Counted from the stretch's first letter, positions 1 through 5,361 are shown. The stretch is 5,361 nt of DNA from Nitrospirota bacterium (GCA_030605915.1 JAUWHM010000126.1:1-5361); one strand, 5' to 3'. The notes: generated from the sequence alone by a model not told the origin. Numbers and translations: made by a program.

Positions 1-302
1 GTGAGGCAGATGAGTGTCCCCTTCTTTCTTAAATTGTCCATATTCTCTTTCCTGAGGACTATTCCCCCTCCGGTGGCCATAACCTTATTCTCATATTCTG
101 AGACCCTCTTTACCATCGTGCTTTCCAAGTCCCGAAAGTGGGCCTCCCCAAAGCGGGAGAATATATCGCTGATAGATATTCCCGCTTCTTCCCCAATGAG
201 GTCATCCACATCCAGGTATTTCATCTTAAGCTTCTCGGCCACCTTCTTAGCAACAGCCGTCTTCCCCGTTCCCATAAACCCAAGCAGGACTATATTCCTC
301 AT
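1..302 (-). CDS. aroK: Shikimate kinase, N-terminal 100 codons (cut by window edge)
   Basis: Phosphorylates the 3-hydroxyl of shikimate with ATP, the fifth step of the shikimate pathway, in the cytoplasm. The minus strand reads MRNIVLLGFMGTGKTAVAKK from an ATG at 302. Visible motifs are the Walker A loop GFMGTGKT (residues 8-15), the shikimate-binding aspartates in LDVDD (D31, D33), the FRDLE motif with the substrate arginine R57, and the glycine-rich TGGG (77-80). All key residues of this part of the family are present. Shikimate kinases are about 170 residues, so roughly 70 are missing beyond the left edge, including the lid and adenine-binding parts. The start is supported by GAGGGAG at 311-305 and by the fit of the first strand to the family; the frame is open upstream but has no better start. 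It follows aroC by 62 bases and probably shares its transcript. aroK and aroL products cannot be told apart here; aroK is the default name. Confidence 0.95.
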   Translation of the reverse strand, partial: MRNIVLLGFMGTGKTAVAKKVAEKLKMKYLDVDDLIGEEAGISISDIFSRFGEAHFRDLESTMVKRVSEYENKVMATGGGIVLRKENMDNLRKKGTLICL

Positions 303-364
303 TACTCCCTCAGCATCTTTTAGCAAATTGAAGTTGCGAAGGGACGTTCGGAACTTCAGCGTGA

Positions 365-1531
365 CTATATCTGCCTAACATACTCTATATAGGACTGGTA
401 ATTTCGTTTCATCTCGGTCAGGCTATCTCCTCCAAACTTCTCTCTCATAGCCTTAGCCATCTCAAAGGCAACCACTGCCTCTCCCACCACCGCGGCCGCC
501 GGGACGGCGCAGACATCAGACCTCTCCACGGCTGCCTTAACTGTATCCTTGCTGACTATATCCACTGACTGTAAGGGAATCTTAAGCGTGGGAATCGGCT
601 TCATGGCTGCCCTGACCACTACCAATTCCCCATTGGTTATTCCTCCCTCTATTCCACCAGCTCGGTTGGTCTTTCTGTAAAACTTGCCCTTTTTGCTTTC
701 ATAGTAAATTTCATCATGCACCCCTGACCCAGGACGCCGGGCACTCTCAAATCCTAATCCAATCTCCACTCCCTTTATGGCCTGAATGCTCATAAGGGCC
801 TGCGCCAATAGAGCATCAAGCTTTCTGTCCCAGTGAACGTGGCTGCCCAAACCAATGGGGACATTGATCACTATTACTTCAAAGATACCTCCTAGGCTAT
901 CGCCGCTCTTGGTGGCCTTCTCTATCTCCTCGATCATTAACTTCTCGGCCGTCTTATCGGCACAGCCAAGTTTGGATTTATCTCTTGCTTTCAAGATTTT
1001 CTCCATGGTTAAATCAGCCGTGTGAGCCTTAACCCCACCTATTTCAACTACCTGGCTTACTACCTCCATTTCAAATTCCTTCAAGAGGAGCTTAGCTACT
1101 GCCCCCACCCCTACCCGGGCCGCTGTCTCCCGAGCACTTGAGCGCTCTAAGACATCTCTAAAGTCCTTCTGGCTATACTTAATCGCCCCGGCTAAATCAG
1201 CATGGCCTGGCCTTGGCTTGGTGAGCTTATCTTCCTCTTTAAAGCCCTCGGGCCGAGTTAGAGGGTCCATGAGAGGCTGCCAATTTTCCCAATCCTTGTT
1301 CCTGATTAAAAGAGTAATGGGGCTGCCCAGCGTTTCTCCCCATCTCACTCCGGAAAGAATCTCCACCTCGTCCTCTTCTATCTCCATTCGCTTCCCCCGT
1401 CCGTAACCACTCTGACGACGGCTAAGTTCCTTATCTATAAATTCCTTACTTAACTTCAAGTTAGCGGGAATCCCTTCTAATATGGCGGTAAGACATCTCC
1501 CGTGTGACTCTCCGGCAGTCAAGTAGCGCAT
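365..1531 (-). CDS. aroC: Chorismate synthase
   Basis: Converts 5-enolpyruvylshikimate-3-phosphate to chorismate by 1,4-elimination of phosphate, the last step of the shikimate pathway; the family needs reduced FMN that is not consumed overall. The 388-residue product has the normal length for the longer bacterial form. Family motifs in order: GESHG (7-11), RRQSGYGRGKRM (38-49), GVRWGETLGSPI (61-72), PRPGHAD (106-112), RSSARETAARV (130-140), RRPGSGVHDE (around 265-274), GGIEGGITNGE (292-302) and RSDVCAVPAA (337-346). No key residue is obviously missing. The ATG at 1531 lies 3 bases after the pilD stop and has an AGGAGGA ribosome site placed inside the final pilD codons, so the two are probably translationally coupled. 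The stop is TAG at 367-365. Whether it has its own flavin reductase activity cannot be read from sequence. Confidence 0.98.
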   Translation of the reverse strand: MRYLTAGESHGRCLTAILEGIPANLKLSKEFIDKELSRRQSGYGRGKRMEIEEDEVEILSGVRWGETLGSPITLLIRNKDWENWQPLMDPLTRPEGFKEEDKLTKPRPGHADLAGAIKYSQKDFRDVLERSSARETAARVGVGAVAKLLLKEFEMEVVSQVVEIGGVKAHTADLTMEKILKARDKSKLGCADKTAEKLMIEEIEKATKSGDSLGGIFEVIVINVPIGLGSHVHWDRKLDALLAQALMSIQAIKGVEIGLGFESARRPGSGVHDEIYYESKKGKFYRKTNRAGGIEGGITNGELVVVRAAMKPIPTLKIPLQSVDIVSKDTVKAAVERSDVCAVPAAAVVGEAVVAFEMAKAMREKFGGDSLTEMKRNYQSYIEYVRQI

Positions 1532-1534
1532 ACA

Positions 1535-2302
1535 TTATCCTCCTATTCTAAAATACCACTTGATTAATCTCTCACCCCAGAGCAGGCTGATTATTGCCCC
1601 TAAGGCCAGATAGGGCCCATAAGGAATATAGCTTTCCCCCTTCTTGAGCTTCTGAACTATTCCCACCAGAGATCCGGAGAGAGCGGAGAGGAAGATAGTT
1701 AGAGCTACTAACTGCCAGCCGAGGAAGGCCCCAACCACAGCTATCAGTTTTACATCCCCTCCCCCCATGGCTTCCTTCTTAGCTACTTTCTCTCCAATGG
1801 TGCCTACGAGGTAAAGAAAGGCTCCTCCCGAGATAGCTCCAAGTAGAGAGGCAAGAAGTCCTTCCCAGGAGCCGGTGCAGACTTTACTCCAGTGTAGAGC
1901 GGTTCTTTGCAGATCAGGATAAACTGTGCTCAATATAAGTCCCAATATTATCCCCGGGTAGGTAACCACATCCGGTATTATCCAATGTTCAAAGTCAGTG
2001 AAAGTGGCAATTATTAAGCCGCAGGTGAAGATTAAGTAAATGGGCAGCTCGAAGCTCAGCCCAAATTTCCCTAACAGTAGTAGAAATAAAAGAGCTGTTA
2101 GAAACTCAACTATAAAATAGCGCGCCCTGATTCTACCACCACAGTATCGGCACTTTCCCTTAAGAATGAGGTAGCTCACGAGTGGGACATTATCATACCA
2201 GGCAAGGCTCTTCCTGCAGTGGGGACAGTGGGAGCGGGGCGAGAGAATGGATTCTTCCCTGGGAAGCCGGTAGATGCAGACATTTAAGAAGCTTCCTACC
2301 AC
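1535..2302 (-). CDS. pilD: Prepilin peptidase / N-methyltransferase (PilD, type IV leader peptidase)
   Basis: An inner-membrane aspartic protease that cuts the leader of type IV prepilins or pseudopilins and methylates the new N-terminus. Counting from the GTG at 2302 (255 residues): GSFLNVCIYRLP (3-14), the two zinc-type cysteine pairs C26-x2-C29 and C51-x2-C54 of the N-terminal domain, catalytic D103 in TDFEHWIIPD, catalytic D183 in MGGGDVKL, and the conserved YIPYGPYLALGA near 225-236. Hydrophobic segments lie at about 62-82, 86-102, 112-129, 146-170, 188-216 and 229-250. The catalytic set is complete. The GTG is the only standard start codon in frame, but it cuts off the first membrane helix and has no Shine-Dalgarno; translation probably begins near 2347 (see the extension entry). 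It sits between aroE and aroC, so its expression is tied to aromatic biosynthesis genes. Its pilin substrates are not in the window. Confidence 0.95.
   Translation of the reverse strand: MVGSFLNVCIYRLPREESILSPRSHCPHCRKSLAWYDNVPLVSYLILKGKCRYCGGRIRARYFIVEFLTALLFLLLLGKFGLSFELPIYLIFTCGLIIATFTDFEHWIIPDVVTYPGIILGLILSTVYPDLQRTALHWSKVCTGSWEGLLASLLGAISGGAFLYLVGTIGEKVAKKEAMGGGDVKLIAVVGAFLGWQLVALTIFLSALSGSLVGIVQKLKKGESYIPYGPYLALGAIISLLWGERLIKWYFRIGG
1538..1544 (-). promoter_or_regulatory. Ribosome binding site of aroC inside the end of pilD
   Basis: The strand reads AGGAGGATAATGTATG, a near-consensus Shine-Dalgarno with 7 bases to the aroC ATG at 1531. The same bases are the Ile-Gly-Gly end of pilD followed by its TAA stop. 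A second ATG overlaps the stop (1535-1533) but is out of frame with aroC. The arrangement suggests that ribosomes finishing pilD feed aroC. Confidence 0.85.
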
Positions 2303-2347
2303 TGAGCCAAAGACGAAGCTAACTACTCTTAAGAGGATTTGTAAGAT
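2303..2347 (-). other. Likely N-terminal extension of PilD, non-canonical ATC start
   Basis: The pilD frame stays open upstream of the GTG at 2302 until a TAG at 2377-2375. From the ATC at 2347 it reads MLQILLRVVSFVFGS and then joins VVGSFLNV, giving the hydrophobic first helix that this family carries before GSFLNV. No ATG, GTG or TTG occurs in this stretch. AAGGGG (2360-2355) lies 7 bases before the ATC, and the ATC is 4 bases after the aroE stop, much like the 3-base gap before aroC. With this start the protein has 270 residues. That the segment is translated is fairly well supported; the exact start codon is inference. A base error in the assembly is the main alternative. Confidence 0.6.
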
Positions 2348-2351
2348 AACC

Positions 2352-3209
2352 CTACCCCTTCTGAAATCGCTCCTCTAAGACTTTACGCATTATCTTGACC
2401 GGGGCCTCTTTTCCCGTCCACAGCTTGAAGGACGCAGCCCCCTGATGGACGAGCATCCCCAGTCCACTTACTACCCGGCATCCTCTCTCCCGGGCCGCTT
2501 TCATCAGATTCGTTTCCCCTAAGTTATAGACTAAATCGAAGACCAGTAGATGAGGCTGGAGCCAATCCGGATTTATGAGGACTGGATCATCTAACTTCAT
2601 TCCCACCGGAGTGGCATTGATGAGAAGATGAGCTTCTTTGAGCCTGAATTTAATTTCATCTTCAAGAACTACCTCAGCCTGGCAGGAGGGAATATTTCTC
2701 GTAATATCAGAAGACAACCTTTGGGCTCTATCCTTAATTTTATCCGTTATGGAAATTCCCTTTGCTCCCTCCAGAGCTGCCTGGGTAGCTACTGCTCTTG
2801 CCGCTCCCCCCGCACCTAAGATAACTAAATTCTTTCCTCTAACTTCCTCTTGACCATCTTCTTTGAGGGAGGTGATAAATCCCTGGCCATCGGTATTGTA
2901 GCCAATAAGGGTATCGGATTTAACCACAATGGTATTTACCGCTCCCATGAGTTCAGCCTCTTTAGAAATCTCATCTAAATAGGAGCAAATAGCCTCCTTG
3001 TGAGGAATGGTCACATTCACCCCAGATATGTTTAAAGGAATGAGGCCTCTAACTGCCTCCCCCAACTTCTGCGGCTTCACCTCAAAGGGAAGGTAGACAT
3101 AGTCAAGTCCCAGGGATTTAAAGGCAGCATTGTGCATGGCTGGGGAGGCACTGTGCTTAATTGGATAACCAAAGACTCCCACTATCTTAGTTCCGCCCTC
3201 TATCTTCAC
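2352..3209 (-). CDS. aroE: Shikimate dehydrogenase
   Basis: Reduces 3-dehydroshikimate to shikimate with a nicotinamide cofactor, the fourth step of the shikimate pathway. The 285-residue protein has normal family length and complete motifs: substrate site GYPIKHSASPAMHN (14-27, with S20 and S22), NVTIPHK with catalytic K71, AVNT (90-93), GYNTDGQGF with catalytic D107, the Rossmann loop GAGGAAR (132-138), NATPVGM (198-204), and the C-terminal GLGMLVHQGA with Q256. At the cofactor-specificity loop, where AroE usually has NRT followed by an arginine, it has T-D-K-I with D156, then R161; the acidic residue might favour NAD over NADP. The start is a GTG; the frame has a stop 6 bases upstream (TGA at 3218-3216), so no earlier start exists. 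The nearest good Shine-Dalgarno, GGGAGG, is 14 bases away and lies in a hairpin. First gene of the aroE-pilD-aroC-aroK run. Confidence 0.97.
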   Translation of the reverse strand: MKIEGGTKIVGVFGYPIKHSASPAMHNAAFKSLGLDYVYLPFEVKPQKLGEAVRGLIPLNISGVNVTIPHKEAICSYLDEISKEAELMGAVNTIVVKSDTLIGYNTDGQGFITSLKEDGQEEVRGKNLVILGAGGAARAVATQAALEGAKGISITDKIKDRAQRLSSDITRNIPSCQAEVVLEDEIKFRLKEAHLLINATPVGMKLDDPVLINPDWLQPHLLVFDLVYNLGETNLMKAARERGCRVVSGLGMLVHQGAASFKLWTGKEAPVKIMRKVLEERFQKG

Positions 3210-3210
3210 T

Positions 3211-3244
3211 GCTGCTCAGCTTACCTCCCAGGTAAGTATTCAGC
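3211..3244 (-). promoter_or_regulatory. Hairpin holding the aroE Shine-Dalgarno
   Basis: CTTACC (3236-3231) pairs perfectly with GGTAAG (3225-3220) around the loop TGGGA. GCTG (3244-3241) can pair with CAGC (3214-3211) as an outer stem. The Shine-Dalgarno GGGAGG (3229-3224) is partly in the loop and partly in the stem, directly before the GTG at 3209. The pairing is seen; that it limits aroE translation is inference. Confidence 0.55.
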
Positions 3245-3256
3245 GAACCACGTCAT
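3221..3256 (-). CDS. Possible aromatic leader peptide MTWFAEYLPGR
   Basis: An 11-codon frame from ATG at 3256 to TAA at 3221, ending 11 bases before the aroE GTG. It carries Trp (3), Phe (4) and Tyr (7), the three products whose synthesis aroE feeds. Its codons from TAC to the stop form the hairpin that holds the aroE Shine-Dalgarno, so a ribosome passing or stalling here would change access to it. Against it: the only Shine-Dalgarno-like bases (CCGGAA) touch the ATG too closely, the three aromatic codons are not consecutive as in classical trp or pheA leaders, and such a short frame may arise by chance. Confidence 0.35.
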   Translation of the reverse strand: MTWFAEYLPGR

Positions 3257-3299
3257 TTCCGGTAGTCGCAGGCTTCCCCTCAATTTTCTCGGGGTTTCT

Positions 3300-3334
3300 C
3301 TTCACGGTGAAACACGGTGAAGCAGTACTGCTTC
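3300..3334 (-). repeat. Overlapping palindromes with tandem repeats in the aroE leader
   Basis: On the plus strand GAAGCAGTACTGCTTC (3319-3334) is a perfect 16-base palindrome. It overlaps a second inverted repeat (3300-3322) in which CTTCAC pairs with GTGAAG on the RNA strand, followed by a C-C mismatch and GTG/CAC. The second element also contains the direct repeat CACGGTGAA at 3303-3311 and 3313-3321, a spacing of 10 bases or one helical turn. The shared bases 3319-3322 can pair in only one hairpin at a time. It may act as an RNA switch or as a protein operator. Confidence 0.6.
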
Positions 3335-3363
3335 GCTGCAGGGAGTCTCGAGTGTTTTGAGAG

Positions 3364-3389
3364 ATAGCCTGCGCACCCTGAAGGGCTAT
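3364..3389 (-). repeat. Inverted repeat at the start of the aroE leader
   Basis: ATAGCC (3364-3369) and GGCTAT (3384-3389) are perfect 6-base inverted arms around a 14-base loop. The loop has CCCTGAAGGG, which offers an alternative short stem that uses part of one arm. It would be the first hairpin of the aroE transcript. There is no T run, so it is not a terminator. Confidence 0.5.
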
Positions 3390-3400
3390 GCCGAAAACTC

Positions 3401-3429
3401 ATTTTACAGCATGGTTCTCTGAAAGTCAA
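3401..3429 (-). promoter_or_regulatory. Sigma70-type promoter of the aroE operon
   Basis: TTGACT (3429-3424) and TAAAAT (3406-3401) each match the consensus boxes at five of six positions and are separated by exactly 17 bases. The predicted start is near 3394. It is the best minus-strand promoter I found between the HEAT-repeat gene and aroE, and gives the aro genes their own transcript. Confidence 0.65.
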
Positions 3430-3437
3430 GGTAACGA

Positions 3438-3477
3438 ATTGCCTCCAAAAATCCATATGGAATTATATCATTGCCTC
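3438..3477 (-). repeat. Direct repeat GAGGCAAT around CCATATGG, upstream of the promoter
   Basis: GAGGCAAT occurs at 3477-3470 and 3445-3438, 32 bases apart or about three helical turns. Between them lies the palindrome TCCATATGGA (3452-3461). The nearer copy ends 8 bases before the -35 box. This spacing could suit a regulator bound to one face of the DNA, but two 8-base copies in AT-rich sequence are weak evidence. Confidence 0.3.
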
Positions 3478-3631
3478 ATATAAAAATCTATACAAAAATT
3501 AGGCTAACATCTTCTTCGGGGCCAATAAATTCTGGGAGTTAACTATGGAGGCGTTAAGCAGTGCTGGCCAAAGGCCGGTAAGCTTTGGGTGAAGAAAAAG
3601 CGATTTCATTTTTAAGAGAGGATTATAATGC
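3478..3631. other. Non-coding gap downstream of the HEAT-repeat gene
   Basis: I see no gene, tRNA or clear terminator here. The only notable structure is GGCCAAAGGCC (3566-3576), a 4-base stem with no T run on either side. On the minus strand an AT-rich stretch (3478-3510) precedes the repeat and promoter region of aroE. How transcription of the HEAT-repeat gene ends is not evident. Confidence 0.5.
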
Positions 3632-5361
3632 TCAGGAGAGAGTTTCTAATTTATTTGTAACTTCGATGGCCGCCAGGCGAATCTTTGTATCCTCATCGTA
3701 ACGATATTCCCTGACCTCACCCTTAGCGCTTGGGTCGCCTATTTTGCCCAGCGCTCTGATGGCGGCAACGAGTATATCCGATGAAGCTCCCTTCATACCT
3801 TTTATCAATCTACTCACGGCTCTCTTATCCTTCATCTCACCCAGGGATTCAATAACCGTCCAGCTTGAGTAGGGATCGTTAAGATATTTGAGGATTGGCT
3901 CTACTGCATCTCGAGCTCCTATAATTCCCAGCGTTTCCATAATGTAGTTGCGCCTTACCCAATCGCTCTCATCGAGGATGGAGAGGAGCGAAGGAACAGC
4001 CTCGGTAAGCTTAGCTTTCTGAGCAATGGTTATGGCAAAGCTTCTCACTTCATCCAGTTCAGCGCCCCGACCGGATATTAAACCAAGCACTACATCAATT
4101 ATCAACTTATTTTTGGTTCTCCCAAGAGCGGCTATGACATTTTTCTTGCTTTTCTCATTCCCCTCGTTGATCAAAGATAAAAAGCCTATGCTCGGCTCCT
4201 TGTCTCCTAATCGCTCCAGGAGGTTTAAAACTTTCTCACTACCTGAAACACCTTCTCTCTCTACTATCCTGACTAACATATCCAAAAAGTCCAGCTCCTC
4301 TAATGGCCGCTGCTTCAGTTTGGCTATAGCTTCGTCAGCGTTCTCCGTCTCATCCCACAGCGCTAATTCCACCAGCTTTTTAAAAGCATCCCTTTCGGAA
4401 TCCGTCTCTACTCTCAGGATTTGCAGAGTCTCCAGTGCCCTGCTCCTTACTTTCTTCTCTCGATGGTGAGTCAGCTCCCTGACCTTAGCTTCTGCCTGGG
4501 AATCCCCTAGGCTTCTTAGAGCTTCCAGGATACTGACTACCACCTCCGGCCGTGGGTCATCGGCTGCTTTAATTAAGGCATGAGCTGCCTTCTTCGCCTT
4601 CAGTTTCCCAAGAACCTCTGAAGCCTGCCATCTGAGGTCGGGTACCTCCAGACACCTTATCATCTCATCTACTACCCTCTCATCGCCAATGCTCATCATT
4701 GCCTGAAATACCAACTCTCTTGTGGATAGGGTGGCTTCGGGAAGCATCTCAACGAGCAGAGGTAGAGCCTCCCCCAGCCCCATCCTGTTTACAGCCTCCA
4801 GTGCCAGATGCTTCTCCATCATATTGCCGGACGAAAGAAGCTCAATTATCACCCGATTCAGGGCTTCACTTTCATGCGTGCATAGGGAGTCCAGTATCCT
4901 ATTCCTGTCAACTGTATCGATGGAAGCAATAAACGAGATGAGTTCTTTCACTTCTTTAGGATTCATTCTCTCGATTAGGTATCCGGCAACCTCACCGCAA
5001 ACATCGGGATTCTCCATTCTCAGCATATTTATCACCGAGCTAATGAACTCAAACGGTCTCCCCTTTATTGCCTCCGCTAACTTTTCGCAGGTACCCCTGG
5101 TTCTTTTCGGAGACAAGGAGACTAAAACAAGGTCCTCAACGCTGTCTACCTTTCCTCCCTTAATCCGTGCAGAGTCAATTATGTCCTTCACCTTCCCCCT
5201 CAAGAGTGGATCCTCATCAAAGAGGAATTTTTTTAGATACTCAACCGCTTTGCGCTCATCTATTCTGCGAAGTGCATCTGCAATGGTTACTTTCTCATCA
5301 TTGGTGCTACTTTTCCATACATCAATTAGCGCCTGGAAACTCCTTGGATCTCCTAAGAGCC
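3632..5361 (-). CDS. HEAT-repeat protein, N-terminus beyond window edge
   Basis: A long helical-repeat protein of unknown partner. At least 575 residues are in the window, ending with TGA at 3634-3632. Repeated units of about 30 residues with HEAT/PBS-lyase-like spacing are clear. Counting from a TTG at 5203: ALEAVNRMGLGEALPLLVEM (134-153), MMSIGDERVVDEMIRCLE (169-186), VLGKLKAKKAAHALIKAADD (197-216), ALRSLGDSQAEAKVREL (228-244), TLGIIGARDAVEPILKYLND (424-443), SLGEMKDKRAVSRLIKGMK (453-471) and ALGKIGDPSAKGEVREY (484-500). The repeats of the middle part (about 265-395) are more divergent. The frame continues upstream of the TTG to the edge with the same pattern, including LLGDPRSFQALIDVW and IADALRRIDERKAVEYL, so the TTG is probably internal. 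No membrane segment, signal peptide or catalytic motif is seen in this part. Such proteins serve as scaffolds or adaptors; PBS-lyase-like repeats do not imply phycobilin chemistry. It lies 422 bases before aroE and is probably a separate transcript. Confidence 0.88.
   Translation of the reverse strand, partial: LLGDPRSFQALIDVWKSSTNDEKVTIADALRRIDERKAVEYLKKFLFDEDPLLRGKVKDIIDSARIKGGKVDSVEDLVLVSLSPKRTRGTCEKLAEAIKGRPFEFISSVINMLRMENPDVCGEVAGYLIERMNPKEVKELISFIASIDTVDRNRILDSLCTHESEALNRVIIELLSSGNMMEKHLALEAVNRMGLGEALPLLVEMLPEATLSTRELVFQAMMSIGDERVVDEMIRCLEVPDLRWQASEVLGKLKAKKAAHALIKAADDPRPEVVVSILEALRSLGDSQAEAKVRELTHHREKKVRSRALETLQILRVETDSERDAFKKLVELALWDETENADEAIAKLKQRPLEELDFLDMLVRIVEREGVSGSEKVLNLLERLGDKEPSIGFLSLINEGNEKSKKNVIAALGRTKNKLIIDVVLGLISGRGAELDEVRSFAITIAQKAKLTEAVPSLLSILDESDWVRRNYIMETLGIIGARDAVEPILKYLNDPYSSWTVIESLGEMKDKRAVSRLIKGMKGASSDILVAAIRALGKIGDPSAKGEVREYRYDEDTKIRLAAIEVTNKLETLS

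Larger units (their letters stand above)
3210..3394 (-). promoter_or_regulatory. Structured 5' leader of the aroE operon, candidate cis-regulatory RNA
   Basis: If transcription starts about 7 bases after the TAAAAT box, the aroE mRNA has a leader of about 185 bases. It is nearly covered by potential hairpins: GGCTAT/ATAGCC-type arms (3389-3384 with 3369-3364); two mutually exclusive hairpins over 3334-3300; CCCC/GGGG (3294-3291 with 3279-3276); GCGA-CT-ACC with GGTTCGC (3269-3261 with 3249-3243); and the Shine-Dalgarno hairpin (3244-3211). There is no run of T after any of them, so control, if present, would act on translation rather than by intrinsic termination. I could not match it to a known riboswitch class or to the T-box consensus. 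The function is inferred. Confidence 0.5.

Noticed and set aside
1..378. Plus-strand open frame of 125 codons
   Set aside because: It is antisense to the clear aroK gene, and its translation shows no domain.
3280..3402. Minus-strand 40-codon frame beginning MSFRHSPSGC
   Set aside because: Its ATG overlaps the TAAAAT box, so it would lie upstream of the predicted transcript start; it has no Shine-Dalgarno and no family resemblance.
3462..3467. Perfect TATAAT on the minus strand
   Set aside because: No acceptable -35 box lies 16-18 bases upstream; the TTGACT/TAAAAT pair further down is better spaced.
3566..3576. GGCCAAAGGCC hairpin as terminator of the HEAT-repeat gene
   Set aside because: The stem is only 4 bases and no T run follows on either strand.
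3545..3592. Plus-strand 15-codon frame with GGGAG 6 bases before its ATG
   Set aside because: It is the only plus-strand start of note in the gap, has no promoter I can support, and the peptide has no features.
3210..3631. tRNA or other known RNA gene in the intergenic region
   Set aside because: I found no cloverleaf, T-loop consensus or CCA end, and no T-box antiterminator consensus.
4026..4469. Plus-strand open frame of 147 codons
   Set aside because: It lies opposite the HEAT-repeat gene, is rich in Ser and Leu as expected for a shadow frame, and has no recognisable domain or ribosome site.

Overview
The window is bacterial and entirely minus-strand coding: every credible gene reads right to left. 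The gene set (shikimate-pathway genes plus a bacterial-type bifunctional prepilin peptidase), the tight spacing and the sigma70-type promoter point to a bacterium that makes type IV pili or a related type II secretion/competence apparatus. Mixing pil and aro genes in one cluster is something I recall from Firmicutes-like and deep-branching lineages. The taxon cannot be fixed from the sequence alone.

Layout in transcription order, from high to low coordinates. (1) 5361-3632: the C-terminal part of a large HEAT-repeat protein that runs off the right edge. (2) 3631-3210: a 422-base non-coding stretch. Its first half is AT-rich with little structure. Its second half holds a good promoter (TTGACT, 17 bases, TAAAAT; 3429-3401) and then a leader of about 185 bases that is dense in potential hairpins. 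(3) 3209-2352: aroE, shikimate dehydrogenase. (4) about 2347-1535: pilD-type prepilin peptidase/methyltransferase. (5) 1531-365: aroC, chorismate synthase. (6) 302 to the left edge: the first 100 codons of aroK, shikimate kinase.

The four genes from aroE to aroK look like one operon. aroC starts 3 bases after the pilD stop, with its Shine-Dalgarno inside the last pilD codons, and aroK starts 62 bases after aroC. AroE makes shikimate, AroK phosphorylates it, and AroC makes chorismate, the branch point to Trp, Phe and Tyr. The step between AroK and AroC (aroA) is not in the window. PilD does an unrelated job: it cleaves and N-methylates prepilins in the inner membrane.

The most interesting part is the aroE leader. 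Just before aroE there is a possible 11-codon peptide, MTWFAEYLPGR. It contains one Trp, one Phe and one Tyr, the three end products of the pathway. Its last codons and stop form a hairpin (CTTACC/GGTAAG) that holds the only good Shine-Dalgarno of aroE. Upstream, two hairpins compete for the same four bases. This suggests translational control of aroE by aromatic supply, but it is a hypothesis from one sequence. A second point is that the pilD reading frame has no ATG, GTG or TTG where its conserved first membrane helix must begin, which suggests a non-canonical (ATC) start.
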